This document shows positions 1 to 9,364 of a DNA stretch of 64,000 bases, in pieces. Position numbers and translations under genes: made by a program. The first letter of the stretch is position 1, and each line of letters starts with the position of its first letter. Source of the DNA: Burkholderiales bacterium (lineage in GTDB: Bacteria > Pseudomonadota > Gammaproteobacteria > Burkholderiales > Burkholderiaceae_C); NCBI GenBank assembly GCA_016191525.1, contig JACPOK010000033.1:558001-622000 (forward strand), given 5' to 3'. The notes below the pieces were generated by a model. It saw only the letters and a program-made list of their open reading frames with translations, did no database searches and was not told where the DNA came from.

Positions 1-1226
<1,226 letters not shown>

Positions 1227-1237
1227 AAGGCGCTGCG

Positions 1238-1251
1238 CCCGCGAAGGCGGG
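1238..1251. repeat. Short GC-rich hairpin between rpoD and a convergent gene
   Basis: A perfect 5-bp stem (CCCGC / GCGGG) closes a GAAG tetraloop just after the rpoD stop. It is followed by GGGCCCAGGG. It lies between two convergent genes and could end transcription from rpoD, but there is no T-run. The pattern looks like the CCCGCGAAGGCGGG type of extragenic palindrome seen in Comamonadaceae-like genomes; that attribution is from memory and needs a genome-wide count. Confidence 0.45.
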
Positions 1252-1271
1252 GGCCCAGGGCTTCCCGCGGC

Positions 1272-1631
1272 CTACTGGCCGTAGAAGAAGCTCTCCTCCA
1301 CCACCTTGCCGTCCTTGACGGTGTACAGGCCCATCTCGTCCATGCCCATGCGGGCCTGGCCCTTGGGCGTGAGGTCCATGGTGAAGCGCACCATGAACTG
1401 GTCGCCGTGCACGTAGGGGCCTTCCACCTTCACGCTGTGCACCTCGTTGTTGGCGTACCACCACTCGCCCTTTTTCTCCACCGCCGCGCGGCCCTTGATG
1501 GCGGCCATCTCGTTGCCCGGCATGGGCTCGCGCGACATCACGTCGTCGGACCAGTAGCGCTTGCCAGCCTCGTCGAATTTGCCCTCCTTGCACAGCTGGG
1601 TGAAGGCCTGGGCCAGTTCCTGGGTTGTCAT
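1272..1631 (-). CDS. SnoaL-like / NTF2-fold protein
   Basis: A 119-residue protein with the size and pattern of the SnoaL-like branch of the NTF2 fold: an N-terminal helix (QAFTQLCKEGKFDEAGKRYW), then the segment GRAAVEKKGEWWY, and a C-terminal strand series ending in VKDGKVVEESFFYG. Proteins of this fold are small cone-shaped enzymes or ligand binders; no substrate can be inferred here. It is convergent with rpoD and does not obviously belong to an operon. The start ATG at 1631 has an upstream AGGAG (reverse of ctcct). Confidence 0.75.
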   Translation of the reverse strand: MTTQELAQAFTQLCKEGKFDEAGKRYWSDDVMSREPMPGNEMAAIKGRAAVEKKGEWWYANNEVHSVKVEGPYVHGDQFMVRFTMDLTPKGQARMGMDEMGLYTVKDGKVVEESFFYGQ

Positions 1632-1688
1632 GGGAATCTCCTGTAGGTTGGGCCGGCCAGCGTAGCGCAGTTCAGTGCATGCGTTGTG

Positions 1689-3041
1689 TCAGGAGCCTGG
1701 GCGCAAGTAAAAACAGACCCGCACTTCCAGCCCTGGCTGCGCGTTGCGCACGCTGAAGGTGCCGCCATGGGCGAGAGCCACCAGCCGGCACAGGTACAGC
1801 CCCAGCCCCGCTCCGCCGGTGGCCCGTTCGCGTGCGGCGTCGGGCCGGTAGAAGGGCTGGGCCAGGTGGGGCAGCAGCGCCTCATCGACACCGGGGCCGT
1901 GGTCGCGCATGGTGAGGCTCACGCCCTCCCCTTCGCGCAGCAGGGCCAGTTGGACAGGCAGAGCCGCGCTGCCGGCGTGGCGCTGCGCGTTGTCCAGCAG
2001 GTTGCGCAGCAGCAGGCGAATGCGGGTGCGGTCCAGCGCCAGTTCAGGCAGGCCGGCTTCGATTTCCAGTTGCACCGCTGGTGCGGCGCCCGCGGCCGCC
2101 TGCTGCTCCACAGCTTCCCGCGCCAGGACTTCCAGGTCGGCAGCCTCCAGGTGCAGCGCCGCATGGCCCTGCCCCAGCCGCTCGCCCTCCAGCAAGTCGT
2201 TGACCAGGTCGCGCATCTCGGCCAGGTCGCGTAGCAGCGCCTGGCGCTGTGCCAGCACTTCGGGCGTTTCGGGCAGCAGCTCGGTATTGACCCGCGCCCG
2301 TGTCAGCGGGCTGCGCAACTCGTGGCTGATGGCCAGAAGCAGGCCGCGCTTGGCTTCCAGCATCTGGTGGATGCTGTCGGCCATGGCGTTGACGTCGGTG
2401 GCCAGCTGGCCCAGCTCATCGCGCCGGCGCACCGGGATGGGCGAGGTGAAGTCGCCGCTTCCGAAGCGGCGCGCGCCGATGCGGATGTCGTCCAGCGGCC
2501 GCAGCAGGCGGCGCACGTAGGCGTACGCCAGGCCGGTGAGCGCCAGCAGCACGGCCAGGGTGATCCAGCCGACGCGGCGCGGCTGGTCCTGCAGGGGTGC
2601 CAGGCTCAGGCCAAGCTGGACGCGGTGGCCGTCGGCCGTGGTGCGCTGCAGCAGGGACGGCTCGCGCTCGCCGTCGTGGCCCGCTGCGCCCCAGCCATGC
2701 CGCGGCCATGAATCGGCCTGCGAATCCGCGCCGGACTGCCAGTTCACCTGCGGCCCCGATATGCGCACGCTGATGGGCAGCCGCCGGGCCAGCGCGGCGG
2801 CGCGTTCGATGCTGGGCGGCGAGCCGATCTCGGCCACCACCCGGTCGACATAGTCGGCCACCAGCGGGCGCGCAGCATCGCGCCAGCCGATGCCCAATGC
2901 CTTTTGCATCCCGCCCAGGAAAGCCACGGTCATGCCCAGGGCAAGCAGCAGGAACAGCGCCACCAGCCGCAGCCGCAGCGAATGATTGAAAGCATGCCTT
3001 GCCCGGCGGTGCCAGCGCGGGTGCTGCTCAGCCGGCTGCAT
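1689..3041 (-). CDS. Two-component sensor histidine kinase, CpxA-like
   Basis: Inner-membrane sensor kinase of 450 residues, partner of the response regulator just upstream. A first membrane segment lies near residues 25-45 (VALFLLLALGMTVAFLGG) and a second near 158-175, around a periplasmic domain of about 110 residues. Then come a HAMP linker, the phospho-acceptor site AISHELRSPL (His near residue 240), and the ATPase N box (LLRNLLDNAQRHA), G1 (DHGPGV) and G2 (GGAGLGLYLC). The ATG at 3041 overlaps the regulator stop by 14 bases, implying coupled translation; a longer in-frame start at 3089 is unlikely because it would add Pro/Arg/His-rich residues deep in the regulator gene. Confidence 0.9.
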   Translation of the reverse strand: MQPAEQHPRWHRRARHAFNHSLRLRLVALFLLLALGMTVAFLGGMQKALGIGWRDAARPLVADYVDRVVAEIGSPPSIERAAALARRLPISVRISGPQVNWQSGADSQADSWPRHGWGAAGHDGEREPSLLQRTTADGHRVQLGLSLAPLQDQPRRVGWITLAVLLALTGLAYAYVRRLLRPLDDIRIGARRFGSGDFTSPIPVRRRDELGQLATDVNAMADSIHQMLEAKRGLLLAISHELRSPLTRARVNTELLPETPEVLAQRQALLRDLAEMRDLVNDLLEGERLGQGHAALHLEAADLEVLAREAVEQQAAAGAAPAVQLEIEAGLPELALDRTRIRLLLRNLLDNAQRHAGSAALPVQLALLREGEGVSLTMRDHGPGVDEALLPHLAQPFYRPDAARERATGGAGLGLYLCRLVALAHGGTFSVRNAQPGLEVRVCFYLRPGS

Positions 3042-3714
3042 GGGCCAAGGCCAGTGTGTAGCCGGCGTTGCGCAACGTCTTGATGGCATGAAGCGGCTCC
3101 AGTTTCTTCCTCAGCCTGCTCACGACGATGTCCACGGCGCGGGTGTACAGCTCGGCCTCGTGGCCGCGCAGGTGGTTCAGGATGTCGTCCCGCGTGAACA
3201 CCTTGCCGGGCTCGCGCGCCAGCAGGTGCAGCAGGTCGAATTCGGTGCTGGTCAGCTCCACGCTCCGGCCGCCGCGCAGCACGCTGCGGGTGGCAAGGTC
3301 CACGGTGAGGCCCTCGAAGCGCAGTGCCCCATCCGGCGATCGCGCCGGCACGGCAGTGCGGCGGCGCAACACGGTCTGCAGCCGCGCGACCAGCTCGCGC
3401 GGCTCGAAAGGCTTGGGCAGATAGTCGTCCGCTCCCAGCTCCAGGCCCACCACCCGGTCCATCACGTCACCGCGCGCGGTGAGCATGATGAGCGGGATGT
3501 CGCTGACCTTGCGGATGGTGCGGCACAGCTCGAAGCCGTCCATTTCCGGCAGCATCACATCCAGGATGGCGGCGTCGAAGCCGCCGCCGCGCAGCCGGGC
3601 CAGGCCCGCGCTGGGCCGGGTGGCCTGCTCCAGCTGCATCTCGAAGCGCGCGCAGTAGGCGGCCAGCGGCGCGCCCAGCTGTTCATCGTCGTCAATCAGC
3701 AGGATGCGGGGCAT
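3028..3714 (-). CDS. OmpR-family response regulator, CpxR-like
   Basis: A 228-residue DNA-binding response regulator. The receiver domain has the acidic pocket D8-D10, phospho-acceptor D52 (LDVMLPEMDG), T79 region and K101 (PKPF). The C-terminal winged helix (about residues 130-222) carries the OmpR-type signature ELTSTEFDLLHLLAREPG and a terminal RNAGYTLA. It is co-transcribed with the downstream kinase and lies 12 bases after the CpxP-like lipoprotein gene, an order typical of envelope-stress systems of the CpxPRA type. Confidence 0.93.
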   Translation of the reverse strand: MPRILLIDDDEQLGAPLAAYCARFEMQLEQATRPSAGLARLRGGGFDAAILDVMLPEMDGFELCRTIRKVSDIPLIMLTARGDVMDRVVGLELGADDYLPKPFEPRELVARLQTVLRRRTAVPARSPDGALRFEGLTVDLATRSVLRGGRSVELTSTEFDLLHLLAREPGKVFTRDDILNHLRGHEAELYTRAVDIVVSRLRKKLEPLHAIKTLRNAGYTLALAHAAG

Positions 3715-3726
3715 GGGCCGATTGTG

Positions 3727-4200
3727 TCACCCGCGATGCCACCAGCCGCCGTGGCGGCGTTGCATGAATTCACGCACCTTGACCTGCTGCGCCGGATTCA
3801 GGCTGTCGTAGAAATCGCCCAGGGCGGCGATCACCTCGGGACTCTTGCTGCTGACGGCCGCGGTCTTGTCGCTCACCAGGGCCTGGGCCCGGGCGCGGTC
3901 GAACTTCGCGCCGGCCACCATGGCCTGCACTTCCGCGCGAGGGTCGGTGGTCTTGCCGATCACGGCCATGCGCTGTTCGTGCAGCTTGTCGGCGACCAGG
4001 GCCAGGCGCTTTTTCTGGTCTTCATTCAGGTCCAGCTTGCCGGCCACGCGTTCGACCATCCTGCCGCGGAACTTGCTGTGGTCCTCGGCGCTCATCTGCC
4101 AGGCGGAGCCCTCATGGCGGTGGCCACAGGCGGTGAGGCCGCCCACGGCCAGGGTGGCACCGAACAGGCCGAACAGGCTGCGTTTGATCCAGGGTTTCAT
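3727..4200 (-). CDS. CpxP/Spy-family periplasmic lipoprotein
   Basis: A 157-residue protein with a lipoprotein signal peptide ending GLTAC (lipidated C25). It is helical and Spy/CpxP-like, with two LTxxQ-related motifs (LNEDQ near residue 58, LNPAQQ near residue 136). It ends in a His/Arg/Trp-rich tail (RRHGGWWHRG) that might bind metal. Spy/CpxP proteins buffer misfolded periplasmic proteins and, in Cpx systems, repress the sensor. Its position as first gene before a regulator and kinase supports an auxiliary role in that signalling system. Confidence 0.8.
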   Translation of the reverse strand: MKPWIKRSLFGLFGATLAVGGLTACGHRHEGSAWQMSAEDHSKFRGRMVERVAGKLDLNEDQKKRLALVADKLHEQRMAVIGKTTDPRAEVQAMVAGAKFDRARAQALVSDKTAAVSSKSPEVIAALGDFYDSLNPAQQVKVREFMQRRHGGWWHRG

Positions 4201-4361
4201 GACCGGTTTCCTTCAGGGGTGTTGAACATGGGCCCGATGGTGCGGCCAGCCGCCGGCGCGGTCATCTCTGGGCGGTTTCGGTTTGTTTCGTTTCTTTTCA
4301 GCGCGGGGCGTTGCCGGCCGGCGCTGCACGGCGCGCCCGCCAATGACACAATGACTGCGCC

Positions 4362-4727
4362 ATGAAACCCTCCCGCCTGCTGGTCCTCTTGTCATTCGCT
4401 GCCGGTGCGGCCTGGGCGCAGGGTTCACCCGCCCTGGGGTTCCGCATCATGGCCGACGGCACGGGCGGCAACTGCATCGCCTGCCACGCGTTGCCCGGCA
4501 TTGCCGGCACCCCCAGCAGCTTCGGCCCCTCCCTGGACAAGGTGGGCTCACGTTACGGCCCCGAGGCCTTGCGCCAGTGGGTGAGTGATGCGCGCCAGAT
4601 CAAGCCGGGAACGCTGATGCCGCCGTTCGGCAGCACGCAGGGAACCCAATTGGCCAGCCGGGCTCAATCCATGTTGAGCGACGAGGAAATCAGCCACGTC
4701 GTCGCCGCCCTGCTGACGCTTCGCTAG
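4362..4727 (+). CDS. soxX: SoxX, c-type cytochrome subunit of the SoxAX complex
   Basis: A 121-residue periplasmic monohaem cytochrome c. A Sec signal peptide (to about A19) precedes the haem-binding motif C38-IA-C41-H42. A plausible distal ligand is M86 in GTLMPPFG, a motif typical of SoxX. SoxAX covalently attaches thiosulfate to the SoxY swinging-arm cysteine and passes electrons on. It is the first gene of a compact soxXYZA operon; the soxY start lies 5 bases past the soxX stop. Confidence 0.88.
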   Translation: MKPSRLLVLLSFAAGAAWAQGSPALGFRIMADGTGGNCIACHALPGIAGTPSSFGPSLDKVGSRYGPEALRQWVSDARQIKPGTLMPPFGSTQGTQLASRAQSMLSDEEISHVVAALLTLR

Positions 4728-4732
4728 GCCCA

Positions 4733-5170
4733 ATGACAAATCGCCCCGTCCGCCGCCGCACCTGCCTCGCACTGGCCGCCTCGCCGCTACTGGCACCGCT
4801 GCTCGCGCAGGCGCAGATCGCCAACGTCACGGGCGACGACCTGAAGGCGATGAACCTGAAGGCGGCGGGGGTCACGCTGGACTTTCCCTCGCTGGCCGAC
4901 ACCGGTTTCGCCGTGCCCATCCATGCCGATATCGTGGCGCCCGCGGGCCTGAAGATCGAGACCATCGAGGTGTTCCTGCCCGCCAACCCGAACACCCGCG
5001 CCGTGCGCCTGCGCCTGCCCCAGCCGCTGGCCAGCTACACCTTCAGCACGCGCCTGCGGCTGGCGGGCAGCCAGGACGCCTGGGTGGTGGCCACGCTCAG
5101 CGACGGCAGCCGCATCGGGGCCAGCGCGCCCACGGTGGTGACCTCCTCCGCCTGCTTTGACGGCAGCTGA
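4733..5170 (+). CDS. soxY: SoxY-like sulfur carrier protein with non-standard C-terminus
   Basis: A 145-residue periplasmic protein with an Arg-rich signal peptide (RPVRRRTCLALAAS, cleavage near AQA) and an immunoglobulin-like body as in SoxY. SoxY normally ends in a Gly-Gly-Cys-Gly-Gly arm whose Cys carries sulfur intermediates. Here the end reads TSSACFDGS: the cysteine (C141) sits in about the right place but the flanking glycines are replaced and two residues are added. Context (soxX before, soxZ after) makes the assignment secure at family level, but its carrier chemistry may differ. Confidence 0.85.
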   Translation: MTNRPVRRRTCLALAASPLLAPLLAQAQIANVTGDDLKAMNLKAAGVTLDFPSLADTGFAVPIHADIVAPAGLKIETIEVFLPANPNTRAVRLRLPQPLASYTFSTRLRLAGSQDAWVVATLSDGSRIGASAPTVVTSSACFDGS

Positions 5171-5179
5171 AGCACAGCC

Positions 5180-5512
5180 ATGGCCACCGAAGTCCTCTCC
5201 CGCCTCTCGTTTGTCGGCGCCGTGCGCCCCGGCAACACGGTGCTGGCGCGCTGGATCGCCGGCCATCCGATGGAGACGGGCTTCCGCCTGGACGACTCAG
5301 GGCGCAACATTCGCCGCAATGTGATCACGGTGATCCGCGTGCTGCTGGACGGCAGGCTCATCCTCGAAGTGGAGCCCGGCACCGACCTGTCCGCCAATCC
5401 TTACCTGGAGTTCCCGGTAGTCGTGCCCGAGAGCGGCGGCATGGTCAGCGTGGAATGGCTGGACGATGCCGGCCGGCGCGGCAGCGTGCAGCAGTTGCTG
5501 CTGGCCAGATGA
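5180..5512 (+). CDS. soxZ: SoxZ, sulfur-oxidation partner of SoxY
   Basis: A 110-residue immunoglobulin-like protein without a signal peptide, as usual for SoxZ, which is exported bound to SoxY. Typical features are the early segment GNTVLARWIAGHPMETGFR and the Asn-Pro-Tyr stretch ANPYLEF. The last bases overlap the soxA start by 4 (ATGA), indicating translational coupling. Confidence 0.88.
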   Translation: MATEVLSRLSFVGAVRPGNTVLARWIAGHPMETGFRLDDSGRNIRRNVITVIRVLLDGRLILEVEPGTDLSANPYLEFPVVVPESGGMVSVEWLDDAGRRGSVQQLLLAR

Positions 5513-6285
5513 AAGCGGTGCGCCTTGCGCTTGCGCTGGTCGCCGCTGCGTGCGGCGTGGCCACCGCCGCCGACTGGCCCAGCGACAACAAGCTCAACGG
5601 CAATGCCTTCCTGCCGCCGGGCCTGCAGAAACTGCAGGCAGACCCCATCGGCAGCCCGGTCGCGCTGTGGCTGGAGCGCGGCCTGGCCCTGTGGAGCGAG
5701 CGCACCGGCACGGCCAGCTGCCAGGGCTGCCACGGCGCCATCGAAAGCATGAAGGCTGCGGCGCCGGCCTTCCCGCGGCTTGCGCCCGGCGGCCAGTCGC
5801 TGGTCAACCTGGAGGACCAGATCGTCACCTGCCGCGGCCGCACCGGCCACCCGGAGGCCAAGCTGGAAGACGAGGACGTGCTGGCCCTGAGCGCCGCCCT
5901 GCACCACGTGGCCAAAGGCATGCCGATTTCGGTTCGGCCCGCCGCCGGGCAGGAAGCCCAGTGGCAGGCGCGCCTGGGCCACGGCGCGCAGCTGTTTGCC
6001 ACGCGCATCGGGCGCATCAACCTGGCCTGTGTGCACTGCCACGAACAGAGCATCGGCAAGCAGATGCGCGCCGACGTGATCAGCCCGGGCAATCCCACAG
6101 GCTTCCCGATCTACCGGATGAGCTGGCAGCGCCCGGGCTCCATCGACCGGCGGCTGCGCGCCTGCTACTCCGGCGTGCAGGCGGTGCTGCCGCCCGCGGG
6201 CGCGCCTGAGCTGCGCGACCTGGAGCTGTACCTGAAGGTGCGCGCCAACGGCATGCCGCTGGACGGGCCGTCGATCCGGCGCTGA
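5509..6285 (+). CDS. soxA: SoxA, dihaem cytochrome subunit of SoxAX
   Basis: A 258-residue periplasmic c-type cytochrome and catalytic subunit of the SoxAX thiosulfate-conjugating enzyme. After a signal peptide (cleavage near ATA-AD) come two haem motifs, C71-QG-C74-H75 and C174-VH-C177-H178. C108 and C219 (RACYSG) are further conserved-looking cysteines; C219 matches the position of the haem-ligating, persulfidated active-site cysteine of the family. The ATG at 5509 overlaps soxZ; the longer in-frame start at 5455 would lie inside soxZ and displace the signal peptide. The operon ends here, convergent with the molybdenum hydroxylase. Confidence 0.88.
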   Translation: MKAVRLALALVAAACGVATAADWPSDNKLNGNAFLPPGLQKLQADPIGSPVALWLERGLALWSERTGTASCQGCHGAIESMKAAAPAFPRLAPGGQSLVNLEDQIVTCRGRTGHPEAKLEDEDVLALSAALHHVAKGMPISVRPAAGQEAQWQARLGHGAQLFATRIGRINLACVHCHEQSIGKQMRADVISPGNPTGFPIYRMSWQRPGSIDRRLRACYSGVQAVLPPAGAPELRDLELYLKVRANGMPLDGPSIRR

Positions 6286-6292
6286 GGCTCGC

Positions 6293-8467
6293 TCAGGCGA
6301 AGGTGAAGCCCTGGTTCTTCAGCGGCAGGCTGCGCACCGGCTTGCCGGTAGCGGCGTGGATGGCGTTGAGCACACAGGGCGTGACCACGCAGATGGTGGG
6401 TTCGCCCACGCCGCCCCAAAAGTCGTAGGTGGGCACGATCACCGTTTCCACCTTCGGCATTTCGGCCAGCTTCAGGATGCGGTAGCTGTCGAAGTTGAGC
6501 TGCTGCACGCGGCCCTTGTCCACCGTCATCTCACCGAAGAAGGCAGCCGACAGGCCGTAAGCCACCGAGCCTTCCACCTGCGCGGCGATCTGCCCGGGAT
6601 TGACTGCGTGGCCGCAGTTCAGCGCCAGCACCATGCGGTGCACCTTGACGGCGCCCTCCTTGCTGACCGACACCTCGGCCACGGCGGCCGAATAGCTGCC
6701 ATAGCCCATGAACTGCGCGATGCCGCGGTGCACGCCCGCCGGCAGCGGCTTGCCCCAGTTGCCCTTTTCGGCGGCGGCGTTCAGCACCGCCAGGTGCTTG
6801 GGGTGGTTTTGCATCAGCGCGCGGCGGAACTCCACCGAATCACGGCCGGCGGCGCGCGCCACTTCTTCCAGGAAGCACTCCAGGTACACGCCATTCTGGT
6901 TGGTATTGACGCCGCGCCACGGGCCCACCGGCACATGGGTGTTGCGGATGGCGTATTCGGTCAGCAGGTTGGGGATGGTGTAGCCCATTTGCGCTTCGCC
7001 CGGCTCTTTCCAGAAGCCTTGCAGCTGCCGCTCGTCCTTGCCGTCGCGGATGGCCTGCGGATTGATCCATGCATTGATGGACTGGCCCGACAGGCGCACT
7101 TTCATTCCCACCAGGTTGCCGCTGGCGTCCAGCCCGGCCGACATCTCGCACTGCGAGATGGGGCGGTAGAAGTCATGCGCTTGGTCTTCCTCGCGGCTCC
7201 AGATCAGCTTGATGGGCGTGCCGGGAAACTGTTTGGCGATCTGCGCGGCCTGGTGCACATAGTCCTGCTGGCCGCCGCGGCGCCCGAAGCCGCCGCCCAG
7301 GTCCATCTTGTAGACCTCGCACTTGTCCAGCGGCAGGCCGGTGGCCGCGGCCAGCGCGGCGTGCGAGGCCTCGCCGTTCTGGGTGGGCACCCAGCATTCG
7401 GCCCGGTCGGCGGTGACGCGTGCCGTGCAGTTCATCGGCTCCATCGTGGCGTGCGCGAGAAACGGCGTGCCATAGAGCGCATTCACTTTCTTCGCCGCGC
7501 CCGCAATGGCGGCGACAGCGTCGCCTTCCTTGCGCCCGGCGTAATCCCCCGCTGCGGTGAGGCCCTCCTTCAGGTGCGCCGCTATCGTGGCGCTGGACGC
7601 GTTGGCGTTGGGGCCTTCGTCCCACACTACAGGCAGCTGGTCCAGCGCGTTCTTCGCGCGCCACCAGGTGTCGGCCACCACGGCCACCGTGCTCGGGTTG
7701 ACGCGAACCACGGCTTTTACACCACGCATGGCCTTGACCTTGCTGTCATCAAAGCTCACCAGCTTGCCGCCGAACACGGGGCAGTCCCTGATCGCCGCGC
7801 AAAGCATGCCGTCCAGCTTCACGTCCACGCCGTACTGCTTGGAGCCGTCGAGCTTGTCGGCCGTGTCCAGCCGCTTCATGGTCTTGCCCGCCAGCTTCCA
7901 CTCGCGCGGGTTCTTCAGGGTGATGCTTTTCAAGTCGGGGGGCGGCAGCCTGGCGGCCGCGGCGGCGACCTTGCCGTAGCTGGTCTTGCGGCCGGAGCCC
8001 GCGTGAGTGATCACGCCATTGGCCACCGTGACTTCGCCCACCGGCACGTTCCACTCGTTGGCCGCCGCCTGCAGCAGCATGATGCGGGCGGCCGCCCCGC
8101 CCCGCCGGACGTAGTCTTCCGAGGTGCGGATGCCCCGGCTGCCGCCGGTGCCCATCTCGCCCCAGGCCCGCTTGCGCGCCAGGCTCTGCCCCGGCGTGGG
8201 CGACTCGGTGGTGACGCGGCTCCAGTCGCATTCCAGCTCCTCGGCCACCAGCTGGGCCAGGCCGGTGCGCGTGCCCTGCCCCATCTCGGAGCGGACGATA
8301 CGGATGATGCAGGTGTCGTCCGGGCGGATGACCACCCAGACGTTCATTTCGGTGTCGCCGGCGGCAACGGTCTGGGCGGCAACCGGCAGGTGCAGCCCCA
8401 AGGCCAGGCCGCCCGCGGCGACGCTGCCCGAACCGATGACAAAACTGCGGCGTGAGATTCGTTTCAT
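6293..8467 (-). CDS. Xanthine-dehydrogenase-family molybdopterin-binding large subunit (IorB-like)
   Basis: A 724-residue molybdenum hydroxylase catalytic subunit. It begins with a twin-arginine signal (ISRRSFVIGSG), so the folded enzyme is probably exported. Molybdopterin-binding segments are visible, for example EMGQGTRTGLAQL near residue 60, GGGFGRRGG mid-protein and the near-C-terminal GGVGEPT, whose Glu is the conserved catalytic base. Length and TAT signal match the isoquinoline 1-oxidoreductase / aldehyde-oxidising subfamily that has no FAD subunit. The substrate is unknown; N-heterocycles or aldehydes are family substrates. The 2Fe-2S subunit is encoded 10 bases upstream. Confidence 0.88.
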   Translation of the reverse strand: MKRISRRSFVIGSGSVAAGGLALGLHLPVAAQTVAAGDTEMNVWVVIRPDDTCIIRIVRSEMGQGTRTGLAQLVAEELECDWSRVTTESPTPGQSLARKRAWGEMGTGGSRGIRTSEDYVRRGGAAARIMLLQAAANEWNVPVGEVTVANGVITHAGSGRKTSYGKVAAAAARLPPPDLKSITLKNPREWKLAGKTMKRLDTADKLDGSKQYGVDVKLDGMLCAAIRDCPVFGGKLVSFDDSKVKAMRGVKAVVRVNPSTVAVVADTWWRAKNALDQLPVVWDEGPNANASSATIAAHLKEGLTAAGDYAGRKEGDAVAAIAGAAKKVNALYGTPFLAHATMEPMNCTARVTADRAECWVPTQNGEASHAALAAATGLPLDKCEVYKMDLGGGFGRRGGQQDYVHQAAQIAKQFPGTPIKLIWSREEDQAHDFYRPISQCEMSAGLDASGNLVGMKVRLSGQSINAWINPQAIRDGKDERQLQGFWKEPGEAQMGYTIPNLLTEYAIRNTHVPVGPWRGVNTNQNGVYLECFLEEVARAAGRDSVEFRRALMQNHPKHLAVLNAAAEKGNWGKPLPAGVHRGIAQFMGYGSYSAAVAEVSVSKEGAVKVHRMVLALNCGHAVNPGQIAAQVEGSVAYGLSAAFFGEMTVDKGRVQQLNFDSYRILKLAEMPKVETVIVPTYDFWGGVGEPTICVVTPCVLNAIHAATGKPVRSLPLKNQGFTFA

Positions 8468-8477
8468 GGCGCGCTCC

Positions 8478-8927
8478 TCAAGCCTGCCCGGCGGCGAGGT
8501 GAATCGCCGCGCGGATGCGCTGGTAAGTGCCGCAGCGGCAGATGTTGGACATGGCCTCGTCAATATCCTTGTCGGTCGGCCTGGGCTTGCTCTTCAGCAG
8601 CGCCGCGGCCGCCATGATCTGGCCCGACTGGCAGTAGCCGCACTGCGGCACATCCAGCTCGGCCCAGGCTTTCTGGATCGGGTGCGACACGTTGGCCGAA
8701 AGCCCCTCTATGGTGGTGATGCGCTGGTCGGCCACGGCGGAACCGGGGATCGAGCAGGACCGGGCCGGCACGCCGTCGATGTGCACGGTGCAGGCACCGC
8801 ACTGGGCGATGCCGCAGCCGTACTTGGTGCCGGTCATCCCGAGGATTTCCCGCAGCACCCACAGCAAGGGCATCTCCGGTTCGGCATCGACGGTCTGCAC
8901 CTTGCCGTTGACATTGAGCTTGTACAT
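8478..8927 (-). CDS. 2Fe-2S subunit of molybdenum hydroxylase (IorA-like)
   Basis: A 149-residue electron-transfer subunit with two [2Fe-2S] clusters. The plant-ferredoxin-like N-terminal cluster uses C38, C43, C46 and C58 ([11 protein letters not shown]). The helical C-terminal cluster uses C96, C99, C130 and C132 (QCGYC and ICRCG). It lacks its own signal peptide and would be carried out by the TAT-tagged large subunit encoded directly downstream. Confidence 0.92.
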   Translation of the reverse strand: MYKLNVNGKVQTVDAEPEMPLLWVLREILGMTGTKYGCGIAQCGACTVHIDGVPARSCSIPGSAVADQRITTIEGLSANVSHPIQKAWAELDVPQCGYCQSGQIMAAAALLKSKPRPTDKDIDEAMSNICRCGTYQRIRAAIHLAAGQA

Positions 8928-9021
8928 CTGCGCGGTCTCCTGTGGCGGTTGGCTGCGTCATTGCAAACCGCTTTGGTGCGCGCCGGTCATGGGGCTTACC
9001 CGCCCCGGCGCAAAGGAGCCG

Positions 9022-9267
9022 TCAGAACATCGTTTCCTGGTAGCGGTCCTGCTTGCCGTCGCTGCGCGGCGCCAGCAGGCTCACCAGCGGCTCCAGCGCC
9101 GCGTGGGCCGTGTAGCCCTTGCCGCATTCGGGGCAGCCGTAGTCTTCCTCGTCGTCGCTGCCCGCCTGGCGCGACAGGAACACGGCGAAGCGCGCGCCGC
9201 AGTAGGCGCACGACTTGACGAAGCTGCTGCGCTGGAAATCCGGTTCAGGTGTGATGGCCTGGCCCAT
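9022..9267 (-). CDS. Small zinc-ribbon protein of unknown function
   Basis: An 81-residue protein with two CxxC pairs (CAYCGA near residue 20 and CPECGKGY near residue 46), which form a likely zinc ribbon, separated by an acidic stretch (SDDEEDYG). I recognise no specific family. It begins at the ATG at 9267; the longer frame to 9408 lacks support. It stands alone between the molybdenum hydroxylase and the aldo/keto reductase, about 95 bases from each. Confidence 0.6.
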   Translation of the reverse strand: MGQAITPEPDFQRSSFVKSCAYCGARFAVFLSRQAGSDDEEDYGCPECGKGYTAHAALEPLVSLLAPRSDGKQDRYQETMF

Positions 9268-9364
9268 GGCGTTCCCCTCACGCGCCCTCTGGTGGCGCGT
9301 CCGGGCCAGTATGCGCCGGGCCGCCGGCACGGCCGGGGCAAAACCCCCACCGCCAGCGCATGTA

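Noticed and set aside
2986..4365. A 459-codon plus-strand open frame across the regulator and CpxP-like genes
   Set aside because: It is a shadow of three well-supported minus-strand products and has the skewed composition of such shadows.
6282..6296. CTGAG-N5-CTCAG inverted repeat at the soxA stop, considered as a bidirectional terminator
   Set aside because: The stem is only 5 bp, overlaps the stop codon and lacks T-runs on either side.
6356..8455. A 699-codon open frame antisense to the molybdenum hydroxylase large subunit
   Set aside because: Long antisense frames are expected in GC-rich coding DNA; its His/Arg/Ala-rich translation has no family features, whereas the opposite strand encodes a complete recognisable enzyme.
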